Assembly (NCBI GenBank): GCA_016209995.1
Contig: JACQVC010000065.1
Location: 1 to 17,180, forward strand
Source: Gemmatimonadota bacterium
Lineage (GTDB): Bacteria > Gemmatimonadota > Gemmatimonadetes > Longimicrobiales > Gaopeijiaceae
Reading direction: 5' to 3'
Length of the DNA: 17,180 bases
Shown here: positions 1 to 6,606 of the stretch, one piece after another
Layout of the letters: the number at the start of each line of letters is the position of its first letter
Position numbering within the stretch: position 1 is the stretch's first letter
Translations under genes and position numbers: made by a program
The notes under the pieces: generated by a model
The model's input: the letters and a program-made list of their open reading frames with translations, nothing else
What the model was told of the DNA's origin: nothing
The model's database searches: none

Positions 1-719
1 AGCTCTCCACCGACCTCGTCGCGAAGCCTGTCGAGCTCGGCCGCATCCAGGAAGTAGAGGGTGGGATCGAAGTCCTCGACGGAGATCGCGGTCAGCTCCC
101 GCAAGTCCTTGCCCGCCGTCTCGACCGCCGCGCCCCCCTCGCCCTCCGTGGGCAACTCCTCCTGAATGACGCGCGACGGGGCCGGCAGCGGTTGCGCGGT
201 GGGCTCGGGAATGTCCAACCCCTCGGCGAAGAGGTCCACGGAAGCGTACTGTACCCGGGAAAAGTTCGCGTTCCAGAGAAGCGTGAGAAGGTCATCCTCG
301 TCCGTTGGACGAAGGTGGCGCACGCGGTTCAGGACCTCCACGAAGCGCTCCAGCTCATCCTTCTCGAAGCCCCTCAGGAACGTCAGCTCGCGAACGCCAT
401 CCTTGAAGAAGAGAAAGGCGAGCGAATCGGCCTTGTCCTCGCCGCGGTACACGGTGGCGCCTCGCCACAACATGGCTTCCTCTTCCAGCTCGAGCGTGAG
501 CTCATCGGTCTTGCTCCAGAGGTCGCTGAGTCCGGAGCGCAGGGAGTTCAGGAAGCGTTGATACGTGGGATTGCTGGGGCTGTAGATCTGACGGGCACGC
601 AGCGTCTGAGCAAAGCCCTTGACCAGGTTCGTCACCCACTCGTCGGGAACCTCTGGAGCGGCGTCCTGAGCGGGGTCGGTGGGCGCAGCCGAGCCCGGGC
701 CGTTCGGGCGGTTATCCAC
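1..719 (-). CDS. conserved hypothetical protein, N-terminal 239 residues (C-terminus beyond window)
   Basis: An open frame runs without a stop from a GTG at 717-719 to the left edge of the window. The start overlaps the end of carA by 8 nt, which implies translational coupling. Residues 1-25 are a Pro/Ala/Asp-rich low-complexity leader. Residues about 27-165 look like a folded mostly helical domain, with segments such as LRARQIYSPSNPTYQRF, KDGVRELTFLRGFEKDELE and DEDDLLTLLWNANF. The chain then becomes acidic and Pro-rich. No signal peptide or membrane segment is visible. This resembles N-terminal regions I associate with uncharacterised HEAT-repeat-type proteins of several GC-rich phyla, but the HEAT assignment is from memory and the repeats would lie outside the window. 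No enzymatic motif is visible, so I assign no function. The reading frame itself is well supported by codon use and by the overlap with carA. Confidence 0.72.
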   Translation of the reverse strand, partial: MDNRPNGPGSAAPTDPAQDAAPEVPDEWVTNLVKGFAQTLRARQIYSPSNPTYQRFLNSLRSGLSDLWSKTDELTLELEEEAMLWRGATVYRGEDKADSLAFLFFKDGVRELTFLRGFEKDELERFVEVLNRVRHLRPTDEDDLLTLLWNANFSRVQYASVDLFAEGLDIPEPTAQPLPAPSRVIQEELPTEGEGGAAVETAGKDLRELTAISVEDFDPTLYFLDAAELDRLRDEVGGE

Positions 720-1824
720 CGGCCTTCGCCATCAGTTCGATGAAGCGATCGAAGAGGTAGCGACTGTCGTGGGGACCGGGGGCCGCTTCCGGATGGTACT
801 GAACCGAGAAGACGGGGAGCTCGCGATGGGCCAGGCCCTCGATCGTGCCGTCGTTGAGGTTCACGTGAGTGATCTCGAGCGCCGGCGCACCTGGAATCGT
901 GCGGCCATCGCCGGCCCGCACGGCAAAGCCGTGGTTCTGCGCGGTGATCTCCACGCGGTCGTCTTCCAAACGCAAGACGGGATGATTCCCGCCACGATGC
1001 CCGTACAGGAGCTTGTACGTGGAGGCGCCGAACGCCCGGCCAATCAGCTGATGGCCGAGACAGATCCCGAAAACAGGCGTACCCCGCTCGGCCAGGCGGC
1101 AGATCGCGTCCATCGCGTGCTCGACCGCCTCGGGATCGCCCGGCCCGTTCGAGATGAAGAGCCCGTCCGGATCGGCCTCGAGGATCTCGTCCGCGCTGGT
1201 CGGCCCGGGAATCACCGTCACGTGACAGCCCCGCTCGGCAAGCAAGCGCGGGGAATGGGCCTTCACCCCGAAATCATACGCCAGCACACGAAACCGGGGT
1301 TCCCCGCTGGGAGCCACTTCGTAGCGCTCCGTCGTCGAGACGCCACACGCCAGGTCCAGGCCCTCCATGCGCGGATGGGCTTGAATACGCGACATCAGGT
1401 CGGCAACGGGCACGTCCGCGCCGGCGATCGCGGCACGCATCGCCCCGGCCGAACGGATGTGGCGAGTCAGCGCCCGCGTGTCGACGCCGCTGATCCGGAC
1501 CACACCATGCCGCCGTAAGTACGCCTCCAACGATTCCTGCGCACGCCAGGAGCTGTAGGCCTGTGACGCTTCGCGCACGATGAAACCGGCCACCTGCGGC
1601 GCCGCGGACTCCTGGTCTTCGGAGTTGACGCCATAGTTACCGATGAGGGGGTACGTCATGGTGACGAGCTGGCCGGCGTACGAGGGGTCCGTCAGGACCT
1701 CCTGATAGCCGGTCATCGCCGTATTGAAGACAACCTCACCGAGCGCAACGCCGGGCGCACCAAACTCTTGCCCAGCGAAGCGCCGGCCGTCCTCGAGAAG
1801 TAGGTATGCAGAGGGGGCAGGCAT
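712..1824 (-). CDS. carA: carbamoyl-phosphate synthase small (glutaminase) subunit CarA
   Basis: This is the glutamine amidotransferase subunit of carbamoyl-phosphate synthetase. It hydrolyses glutamine and channels ammonia to CarB for arginine and pyrimidine synthesis in the cytosol. The 370 residues match the family length (about 360-390). The N-terminal CPSase domain shows FNTAMTGYQEVLTDPSY (33-49). The class I amidotransferase domain shows SNGPGDP (225-231), the nucleophile elbow VFGICLGHQL with Cys255, and the His344/Glu346 pair in QYHPEA. The start ATG at 1822-1824 gives the usual short N-terminus before the first beta strand; an AGGA lies 5 nt upstream. carB does not follow. Instead a hypothetical gene overlaps the stop by 8 nt. 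The gene is divergent from the RNase H-like gene across a 209-nt spacer that holds a candidate promoter. Identification is firm. Confidence 0.97.
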   Translation of the reverse strand: MPAPSAYLLLEDGRRFAGQEFGAPGVALGEVVFNTAMTGYQEVLTDPSYAGQLVTMTYPLIGNYGVNSEDQESAAPQVAGFIVREASQAYSSWRAQESLEAYLRRHGVVRISGVDTRALTRHIRSAGAMRAAIAGADVPVADLMSRIQAHPRMEGLDLACGVSTTERYEVAPSGEPRFRVLAYDFGVKAHSPRLLAERGCHVTVIPGPTSADEILEADPDGLFISNGPGDPEAVEHAMDAICRLAERGTPVFGICLGHQLIGRAFGASTYKLLYGHRGGNHPVLRLEDDRVEITAQNHGFAVRAGDGRTIPGAPALEITHVNLNDGTIEGLAHRELPVFSVQYHPEAAPGPHDSRYLFDRFIELMAKAGG

Positions 1825-1834
1825 ACAATCCTAC

Positions 1835-1864
1835 AATGTAAGTAACAGTGGCTCACTACTTCAA
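1835..1864 (-). promoter_or_regulatory. candidate carA promoter
   Basis: Read on the minus strand, TTGAAG (1859-1864) and TACATT (1835-1840) are separated by 18 nt. Each matches a sigma70-type box at 4 of 6 positions. Transcription would then start only a few nucleotides before the carA ATG, giving an almost leaderless mRNA. The local AT content is higher than in the flanks. This is inference from a weak match. Confidence 0.3.
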
Positions 1865-1887
1865 CGTCGCGCTATGGAGCTGCGGAA

Positions 1888-1926
1888 GCGGGGCCGTGGC
1901 CTCGAGTCCGTCTTGCAAGGCCCCGC
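1888..1926. repeat. 8-bp perfect inverted repeat in the carA / RNase H-like divergent spacer
   Basis: GCGGGGCC at 1888-1895 is the exact reverse complement of GGCCCCGC at 1919-1926, with a 23-nt spacer. It lies upstream of the candidate carA promoter and in the presumed leader of the plus-strand gene. It could be an operator or an RNA hairpin, but GC-rich arms of this length can arise by chance. Nothing else is recognisable in the 209-nt spacer (1825-2033). Confidence 0.35.
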
Positions 1927-2033
1927 GCCCACTCGTGGCGCACTGTCCTCGCCGACCCTACCGCACGAGCGCTACCTTCCCAACGCACGTTCCCGGGGCT
2001 GCCGCAGCGGACTACCCCTAAGCTGGAGAGGAA

Positions 2034-2636
2034 ATGCCCGAGCCGCCGCTCGTCTACATCTACGCCGACGAATCCTGCCTCGGGAACCAGTTCCAGGACC
2101 GGGCCACTCCCGGCGGGGCCGCGGCGTTGATCGAGACGTGGACGAAGCAGACCTGGGTCCGCCGTGACTTCTGGACCTCGGAACCGGACACCACGAACAA
2201 CCGCATGGCCCTCGCCAGCGCCATCGAGCCGCTCAACCTGCTCAAGCGACGCTGTCGCGTAACCTTCACGTCAGACAGTCAATACCTGATCCGCGGGATC
2301 ACCGAGTGGCTCCCCGCCTGGCGCAGCCGCGGCTGGCGTCGCAAGGGCGGACCGATCGAGAACCTGGACCTGTGGCAGAATCTCGATCGCGCGGCCCACC
2401 GACACATCCTGTCCTGGTCTTGGATTCGCGGCCACGCCGGACATCCTCAGAACGAGTACGCAAACTTCCTCGCTATACGGGCCGCTCGCGAGCAGACCCG
2501 CTCACAAGGGTTGGTCGCCTCGGCGTTCGAGCCATGGCTGGAAAGGCAGCGCACCGAGCGAGAGCGATTCCTGGACTTCTTCGAGTTCGCACCGCCGGAG
2601 AAAGAGCGGCGAATGGAAGAGCGCGGCTCCACGTGA
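2034..2636 (+). CDS. RNase HI-like protein with degenerate active site
   Basis: This 200-residue protein has the RNase HI fold signature: YIYADESCLGN (8-18), TTNNRMALASAI (53-64), TSDSQYLIRGITEW (79-92), KGGPIENLDLWQ (104-115) and WIRGHAGHPQNEYANFLA (130-147). RNase HI cleaves the RNA strand of RNA-DNA hybrids using four acids (Asp10, Glu48, Asp70, Asp134 in E. coli). Here Asp12 and Asp81 are kept, and so is the His of GHAGH (134). The Glu48 position is Ala59 and the Asp134 position is Asn144; both were checked in the nucleotide sequence (GCC and AAC). There is a small insertion after the first strand and a charged C-terminal tail (155-200). A strong Shine-Dalgarno GGAGAGG (2025-2031) supports the ATG. 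It is the only plus-strand gene, flanked by a divergent carA and a large convergent gap. It may be a nucleic-acid binder or an RNase H with altered chemistry rather than a standard rnhA. Confidence 0.85.
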   Translation: MPEPPLVYIYADESCLGNQFQDRATPGGAAALIETWTKQTWVRRDFWTSEPDTTNNRMALASAIEPLNLLKRRCRVTFTSDSQYLIRGITEWLPAWRSRGWRRKGGPIENLDLWQNLDRAAHRHILSWSWIRGHAGHPQNEYANFLAIRAAREQTRSQGLVASAFEPWLERQRTERERFLDFFEFAPPEKERRMEERGST

Positions 2637-2661
2637 GCTGATGTTGTTGGGTCCCCAAAAG

Positions 2662-2706
2662 CACGATACCCCCGAGCAGGGCACTTCCTGCTCAGGGGCT
2701 CTCGTG
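2662..2706 (+). terminator. long stem-loop after the RNase H-like gene (candidate terminator)
   Basis: The stem is built in three stacked parts: CACGA (2662-2666) with TCGTG (2702-2706), a CCCC/GGGG block, and GAGCAGG (2674-2680) with CCTGCTC (2687-2693). One base is bulged and the loop is 6 nt. It begins 25 nt after the stop codon at 2634-2636. No U-tract follows, so it is either a structure assisting termination or a protective 3' hairpin rather than a canonical intrinsic terminator. Confidence 0.5.
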
Positions 2707-3039
2707 TCGCTGGCGGGATACGATCCGTTGTTCAGGCCCGTCCTGTGCAGACGGCTAGACCGACTTCCCTTACCCTCTCCGCGCGGTCCGCGAATCAGGC
2801 GCCTTCTAGCTTTGAAGGCTACTAGCAGGGCCCAGCGACCTCCCTGCCGGCCGCCCAGACCCTGAAGCCCGGGCAACTGTCACTCCGCAAGCGTCCTCGC
2901 GAAGCGACTCGCTCGTGAGCCATCTCCGGATAGCCTTCGCCATCGTTTCAATAGGCCGCCTCACAAGCGCGGGAGTACAATACACCTGCGACCCCATGCG
3001 AGTCAAGAGTCACATGCGCAGCTCGTTGCAGGAAGGCGA

Positions 3040-3054
3040 TAGTTAATTTAACTA
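3040..3054. repeat. perfect AT-rich palindrome
   Basis: TAGTTAA and TTAACTA flank a single central T (3040-3054), and a second small inverted repeat TTAT-TG-ATAA follows at 3057-3066. Both sit in an AT-rich patch that contrasts with the GC-rich surroundings. They could form a protein-binding site or be remnants of foreign DNA. No gene start lies next to them. Confidence 0.45.
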
Positions 3055-3169
3055 CCTTATTGATAATAGCTTACAACGTCAGATTAGCCGCACTACCGTT
3101 GGCTCCAGCGTTTGCCCTAAACACATTGATTATCCCGCCAATTGTCGCGTAACTTCACGCGCACTCCTG

Positions 3170-3202
3170 AAAAAATTGCCAAAAATTCGCACGCGGACGT
3201 GC
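3170..3202 (-). terminator. intrinsic terminator of the lipB-end operon
   Basis: Read on the minus strand, a hairpin with arms GCACG and CGTGC and a 4-nt loop (3189-3202) is followed by GAATTTTTGG and then a second run of six T residues. This is the classical stem plus U-tract layout, placed 26 nt past the lipB stop. A second hairpin, GTGTTG/CAACAC followed by TTTT (3217-3238), overlaps the last lipB codons and may act in tandem. Confidence 0.7.
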
Positions 3203-3227
3203 AGGTCATCGCCTGCAAAAGTGTTGC

Positions 3228-3938
3228 CTAGACAACACAGACATGGCGGGCGAACACGCGTGCGAAGTGCGCGATCAGCTGTTCGCTGACCGCACGCAAG
3301 GGAGGCGTCCAGGCGAGCTCGTGCGCGATGGAGGTCACGCCGCGATCGTGGAGACCACAGGGCACAATGGTATCGAAGTAAGTCAGATCGGTGGAGACGT
3401 TGAGGGCGAACCCGTGGGACGTGATCCACGCCGAGGAAACGCGGACGCCGATCGCCGCTATCTTACGGTCGTTCACCCAGACGCCCGTGAAGCCGTGCTT
3501 CCTTCCTGCCTGGATCTGGAAGTCGGCGAGGGTCTGAATGAGGACCTCTTCGAGGTCGCGCAGGTAGCGGTGCAGGTCCTTGCGGTCCGGCTTGAGGTCG
3601 AGGATCGGATAGCCGACGAGCTGTCCCGGTCCGTGGTAGGTGACGTCGCCTCCGCGTCCGGTCTCGAAGACTTCGATTCCCAGAGCGCGCCGCGTCGTCT
3701 CATCGGCGCGAAGGTGGGCGCGATTCGTGGAGCTTCCCAGAGTAATGACATGAGGGTGTTCGAGGAGAAGCAGCTGATCGGGTATCTCCGCGTTGCGGCG
3801 GCGGATGACGAGGTCCTCCTGGAGTCGCAGCCCATCCGCGTAGGGGACGGTGCCCAGGACACGGACCTGAAGGTCTGCACCTGCCGGGTAGACTTCGGAG
3901 ACGCGGGACTGAGGGGATGGGGCCGGGCGAGGGCTCAC
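3228..3938 (-). CDS. lipB: octanoyl-[ACP]:protein N-octanoyltransferase LipB
   Basis: LipB transfers octanoate from acyl carrier protein to the lipoyl-domain lysine of 2-oxoacid dehydrogenases and related proteins, the first step of lipoate assembly before LipA inserts sulfur. The 236 residues show the family motifs: LLLEHPHVITLG (57-68), RGGDVTYHGPGQLVGYP (95-111), the catalytic Lys159 in RKIAAIGV, SHGFALNVSTDL (174-185), and the catalytic Cys194 in IVPCG. An N-terminal tail of about 20 residues is Pro/Ser-rich. The start is GTG at 3936-3938, overlapping the E2 stop by 4 nt (GTGA), so translation is probably coupled to production of its own substrate. lipA is not in this window. Two tandem hairpins end the transcription unit. 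Identification is firm. Confidence 0.96.
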   Translation of the reverse strand: MSPRPAPSPQSRVSEVYPAGADLQVRVLGTVPYADGLRLQEDLVIRRRNAEIPDQLLLLEHPHVITLGSSTNRAHLRADETTRRALGIEVFETGRGGDVTYHGPGQLVGYPILDLKPDRKDLHRYLRDLEEVLIQTLADFQIQAGRKHGFTGVWVNDRKIAAIGVRVSSAWITSHGFALNVSTDLTYFDTIVPCGLHDRGVTSIAHELAWTPPLRAVSEQLIAHFARVFARHVCVV

Positions 3939-5347
3939 GCCTGCTCGGGGAAGCTTTCGAGTAGTTGCTTGAGTCGCGACAGGAATCGCGCGGCGTCGGC
4001 GCCGTCCACGATGCGATGGTCGTATCCGAGCGAGAAGTACGCGCGCTTGCGGACTCCCAGAACATCGGCGCCAGTGGCCGGATCCGTCAGCGCGACCGGA
4101 CGCTTCTCGATGGAGCCCGTTCCCAGGATCGCGGCCTGGCCTCTGGGGACAATCGGCATTCCCACCACGGTCCCGAACACGCCGGGGTTGGTAAGCGTGA
4201 AGGTTCCTCCCTGGATTTCGTTCGGGAGAAGCTTGCGCGTGCGCGCGCGCTCGGCCAGGTCGGCTGCGCGGACCGCCAAGCCGGCGAGGCTCAACTCATC
4301 AGCGCGATGGAGGACGGGCACGATGAGCCCGGGGTCGAGGTCCACGGCCATTCCCAGGTTGACCTCCCCGCGATAAACGATCGAATCCCCGGAGATCGTA
4401 GCGTTCACGCGCGGAAACTCGCGCAGGATACGGGCGCAGGCCCAGAGGGTGAAAGCCGTATAGCTGACCTTGACACCCTCGCCCTCCCACTTCTGACGCA
4501 TCTGGGCCCGGATCTGATCGATACGCGTGAAGTCGATCTCGATAAACGAGTGAACGTGCGCCGCCACGCGCTTGGCCAGCACCATGTGTTCCGCGGTGAG
4601 CCGTCGGATCTTGTCCATCGGCTCGACGCGGTCGGTGTCGCGGATCTGCACTTCGGGGTGGCGGACCTCGTCATAGAAGCGGTACCAGAATTCGGATACA
4701 TCGCCGGCAGGCGCCACGACCGGGCGGCCAACGGGAGCCGGGGTGGTGGGCTTCGCCTGTTGCTCGATGAAGGCGAGGATGTCGTGTTTGGTAACGCGGC
4801 CCTGGCTGCCGGTCCCCGGAACGCGGCTGATGTCGATGCCGTGCTCGGCGGCGATGCGGCGCACGAGGGGTGTCGAGCGCCGTTCCCCACGCTCCTCCAC
4901 GGCTTGGCGCTTGCCGTCCTCACGACGGGACTCGCGCTCCGCCGTCCCGGGGCTCTGCACGCTCGGGCGGTCCGGGCCATCGCCCGGGCCGCGGTCCGGT
5001 CGCCGCTCCGCCGTCGGTCGCGAGACCGCTACCCGTTCGGCAGCCTCTACTCGTTTCTCAGGCGCGGCGGTCTTCGGCGCGGGTGCCGCAGCGGCTCCCG
5101 CAGCGGCTTCCGTCTCGATAACGGCGAGGATGGCTCCGACCTCGACGGTTTCACCCGCTTGGACTTTGACTTCGGCGAGAACACCGCTCGCAGGCGCCGG
5201 GATCTCAGCGTCTACCTTGTCCGTGGAGATTTCGACGACCGGTTGGTCACGCTCGACGCGATCGCCGACTTGCTTCAGCCACTTGGAGACGGTGCCCTCA
5301 GCGATCGACTCGCCCATCTGGGGCATGGGGACTTCTACGCGAGCCAC
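3935..5347 (-). CDS. dihydrolipoamide acyltransferase, E2 component of a 2-oxoacid dehydrogenase complex
   Basis: This E2 core carries acyl groups from a decarboxylating E1 to CoA. From the GTG start at 5345-5347 it has 470 residues. An N-terminal lipoyl domain (about 1-80) has the lipoylated Lys44 in EISTDKVDAEI. A flexible Ala/Pro/Arg/Glu-rich linker follows, then a peripheral-subunit binding domain (STPLVRRIAAEHGID ... GRVTKHDILAFI). The catalytic domain ends with HRIVDG, where His444 and Asp448 are the active-site residues. A longer open frame extends 149 codons upstream, but that part overlaps secG, has no family resemblance and is rejected. The chosen GTG has GGGGAG 8 nt upstream and lies 32 nt after secG. 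The motifs do not distinguish pyruvate, 2-oxoglutarate or branched-chain specificity, and no E1 or E3 is nearby. Confidence 0.93.
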   Translation of the reverse strand: MARVEVPMPQMGESIAEGTVSKWLKQVGDRVERDQPVVEISTDKVDAEIPAPASGVLAEVKVQAGETVEVGAILAVIETEAAAGAAAAPAPKTAAPEKRVEAAERVAVSRPTAERRPDRGPGDGPDRPSVQSPGTAERESRREDGKRQAVEERGERRSTPLVRRIAAEHGIDISRVPGTGSQGRVTKHDILAFIEQQAKPTTPAPVGRPVVAPAGDVSEFWYRFYDEVRHPEVQIRDTDRVEPMDKIRRLTAEHMVLAKRVAAHVHSFIEIDFTRIDQIRAQMRQKWEGEGVKVSYTAFTLWACARILREFPRVNATISGDSIVYRGEVNLGMAVDLDPGLIVPVLHRADELSLAGLAVRAADLAERARTRKLLPNEIQGGTFTLTNPGVFGTVVGMPIVPRGQAAILGTGSIEKRPVALTDPATGADVLGVRKRAYFSLGYDHRIVDGADAARFLSRLKQLLESFPEQA

Positions 5348-5379
5348 GGCCGTTGCTCCCCTGTGGCAGGTCGACTGAC

Positions 5380-5742
5380 CTACGGACCGGACGGCGGCGG
5401 TGGAGTTTGTGTGGGGGCCGCCGAGTCGCCCAGGAACGGCAAGAGCGGCTGCGGCTCCGGCGCAGCCTGTTGCTGCAGCACGTCCTGCAGGATCGACTGA
5501 GGCACTTGCGCACGCGATGACAGGATGGAGAGAACGACGGCCAGGAACATGAATACGCCGCCGGCTACCCAGGTGGCGCGAGTCAGAATGGTCGCGGCCT
5601 GGCGTCCGCCGAGCAGCATCTCCGTGCCCGCCGCACCGCCCCCGACCGCCGCCAGCCCGCCCCCTTTGCCCGACTGGAGCAGGATCACGATAGCCAGGAA
5701 GATGGCATCGACAACCATGATCGTGAGCAGCAATCCGTACAT
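5380..5742 (-). CDS. secG: preprotein translocase subunit SecG
   Basis: SecG is a small membrane partner of SecYE that assists protein export. The 120 residues show the typical layout. There is a first transmembrane helix (about 4-22), then the conserved cytoplasmic loop QSGKGGGLAAVGGGAAG with the GTEMLLG segment. A second transmembrane helix (about 53-74) is followed by a Gln/Pro-rich C-terminal tail (about 80-120) that is longer than in short homologues. The ATG at 5740-5742 is preceded by GGGGGAA at good spacing. It lies between tpiA and the E2 gene on the same strand; a position next to tpiA/pgk is common for secG in bacteria. Identification is firm from topology and the Gly-rich loop. 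Confidence 0.93.
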   Translation of the reverse strand: MYGLLLTIMVVDAIFLAIVILLQSGKGGGLAAVGGGAAGTEMLLGGRQAATILTRATWVAGGVFMFLAVVLSILSSRAQVPQSILQDVLQQQAAPEPQPLLPFLGDSAAPTQTPPPPSGP

Positions 5743-5830
5743 GCCGTGGTTCCCCCGCTAACGCGTTACGCTTCAACAGATACTTCTGCTTCAACCGCCG
5801 GTGGCTAAACGTCGCCGGGGCTCAGCTACG

Positions 5831-5836
5831 TGTCAA
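5831..5836 (-). promoter_or_regulatory. possible -35 box upstream of secG
   Basis: The 102-nt tpiA-secG gap contains a perfect minus-strand TTGACA at 5831-5836, but no convincing -10 box lies 16-18 nt downstream. An internal secG promoter is possible. Two copies of GTTGAAGC also lie in this gap; their meaning is unknown. Confidence 0.2.
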
Positions 5837-5844
5837 GCGGCGCC

Positions 5845-6606
5845 TCAGGCAAACTCCGTCGCCGCTATGGCTGCAAAAGCCGTTGGGTCCAGGCTCGCTC
5901 CGCCCACGAGCAGACCGTCGACTTCGGGCGCCGCCAGCAAATCCCGCGCATTGTCGGGCTTCACACTGCCACCGTAGAGGATGGCGACATCCTGCGCTCG
6001 ACTCGCGCCCCACCGCGCGCTCAGCCGACGGCGCAACGCCGCGTGCGCCGCAGCGGCATCCCCGGGCGTCGCATTCTCCCCCGTGCCGATGGCCCAGACG
6101 GGCTCGTAGGCGAGGAGTAGGCCCGCATCGGGAGGCAGAGAATCGAGCACCGCATCGAGCTGACGCAGGATCACGTCATCGACGCGGCCGGCGCGCCGCT
6201 CTTCCAGGGTCTCTCCCACGCAGAGCAGAGGGATCAAGCCGGCCCGGAGCGCCGCGACAACCTTGCGCGCCGCCTGCTCATCGCGTTCACCGAAGATGTG
6301 TCGACGCTCCGAGTGGCCGACCAGAGCGAACTCGGCTCCGGCCTCGCGTGCCATCGCGGCCGAGATCTCGCCGGTGAACGCCCCTCGTTCTTCCCAGTGG
6401 ATGTTCTGGACGCCCAGTCGGAGGTCCGGGCGACCGTGAAGGCACTCGCGGGCCACGCTCAGTGAGACGGCCGGCGGGAAGAAAACGATGGTGCCGGGCG
6501 GCCGGCCCTTCCACAGCCCGGTGAACTGCTGGAAGAAGCGCCGTGTGTCCGCTGGGCCATGGTGCATCTTCCAGTTCCCCCCGATGACGGGTCTGGGGGT
6601 CATCAT
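5845..6606 (-). CDS. tpiA: triosephosphate isomerase
   Basis: TpiA interconverts dihydroxyacetone phosphate and glyceraldehyde-3-phosphate in the cytosol. The 253 residues match the family length. Visible signatures are GGNWKMH (Lys13), the electrophile His98 in VGHSERR, the catalytic base Glu168 in AYEPVWAIGTG, and the phosphate-binding YGGSVKPDN (211-219). The start ATG at 6604-6606 overlaps the pgk stop by 4 nt (ATGA). A second ATG follows directly and could be the used start, which would shorten the protein by one residue. It forms a run with gap and pgk. Identification is firm. Confidence 0.97.
   Translation of the reverse strand: MMTPRPVIGGNWKMHHGPADTRRFFQQFTGLWKGRPPGTIVFFPPAVSLSVARECLHGRPDLRLGVQNIHWEERGAFTGEISAAMAREAGAEFALVGHSERRHIFGERDEQAARKVVAALRAGLIPLLCVGETLEERRAGRVDDVILRQLDAVLDSLPPDAGLLLAYEPVWAIGTGENATPGDAAAAHAALRRRLSARWGASRAQDVAILYGGSVKPDNARDLLAAPEVDGLLVGGASLDPTAFAAIAATEFA

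Larger units (their letters stand above)
2637..3227. other. convergent intergenic region without a recognisable gene
   Basis: About 590 bp lie between the stop of the RNase H-like gene and the stop of lipB. Short frames on both strands have no family resemblance, no convincing ribosome site and no consistent codon bias. The region holds a strong stem-loop just after the RNase H-like gene, an AT-rich patch with a perfect palindrome around 3040-3066, and a terminator serving lipB. The patches at 3040-3075 and 3105-3190 are much richer in AT than the rest of the window. I see no tRNA, tmRNA, SRP or RNase P RNA core motif. Confidence 0.6.

Noticed and set aside
679..1518. 279-residue plus-strand open frame opposite carA
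   Set aside because: It mirrors carA; no motif and no ribosome site support it.
2502..2876. 124-residue minus-strand open frame overlapping the RNase H-like gene
   Set aside because: Its first part is antisense to the RNase H-like gene and the rest covers the stem-loop; no family similarity seen.
2806..3006. 66-residue minus-strand open frame in the convergent gap
   Set aside because: A segment looked faintly like a recombinase fragment, but I could not support it with any motif, and codon use and start signals are poor.
2637..3227. Possible structured RNA gene (tmRNA, SRP, RNase P) in the gap
   Set aside because: None of the core motifs of these RNAs is present on either strand.
3243..4376. 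377-residue plus-strand open frame opposite lipB and E2
   Set aside because: It spans two real genes in antisense and shows no motif.
3965..5500. 511-residue plus-strand open frame opposite the E2 gene
   Set aside because: It is antisense to a clear E2 gene in GC-rich DNA, has no family motif, and its composition follows the codon bias of the opposite strand.
5348..5794. 149-codon upstream extension of the E2 reading frame
   Set aside because: It overlaps secG in another frame, is Arg/Gly/His-rich with no lipoyl-domain similarity, and a good GTG with Shine-Dalgarno lies at the domain boundary.
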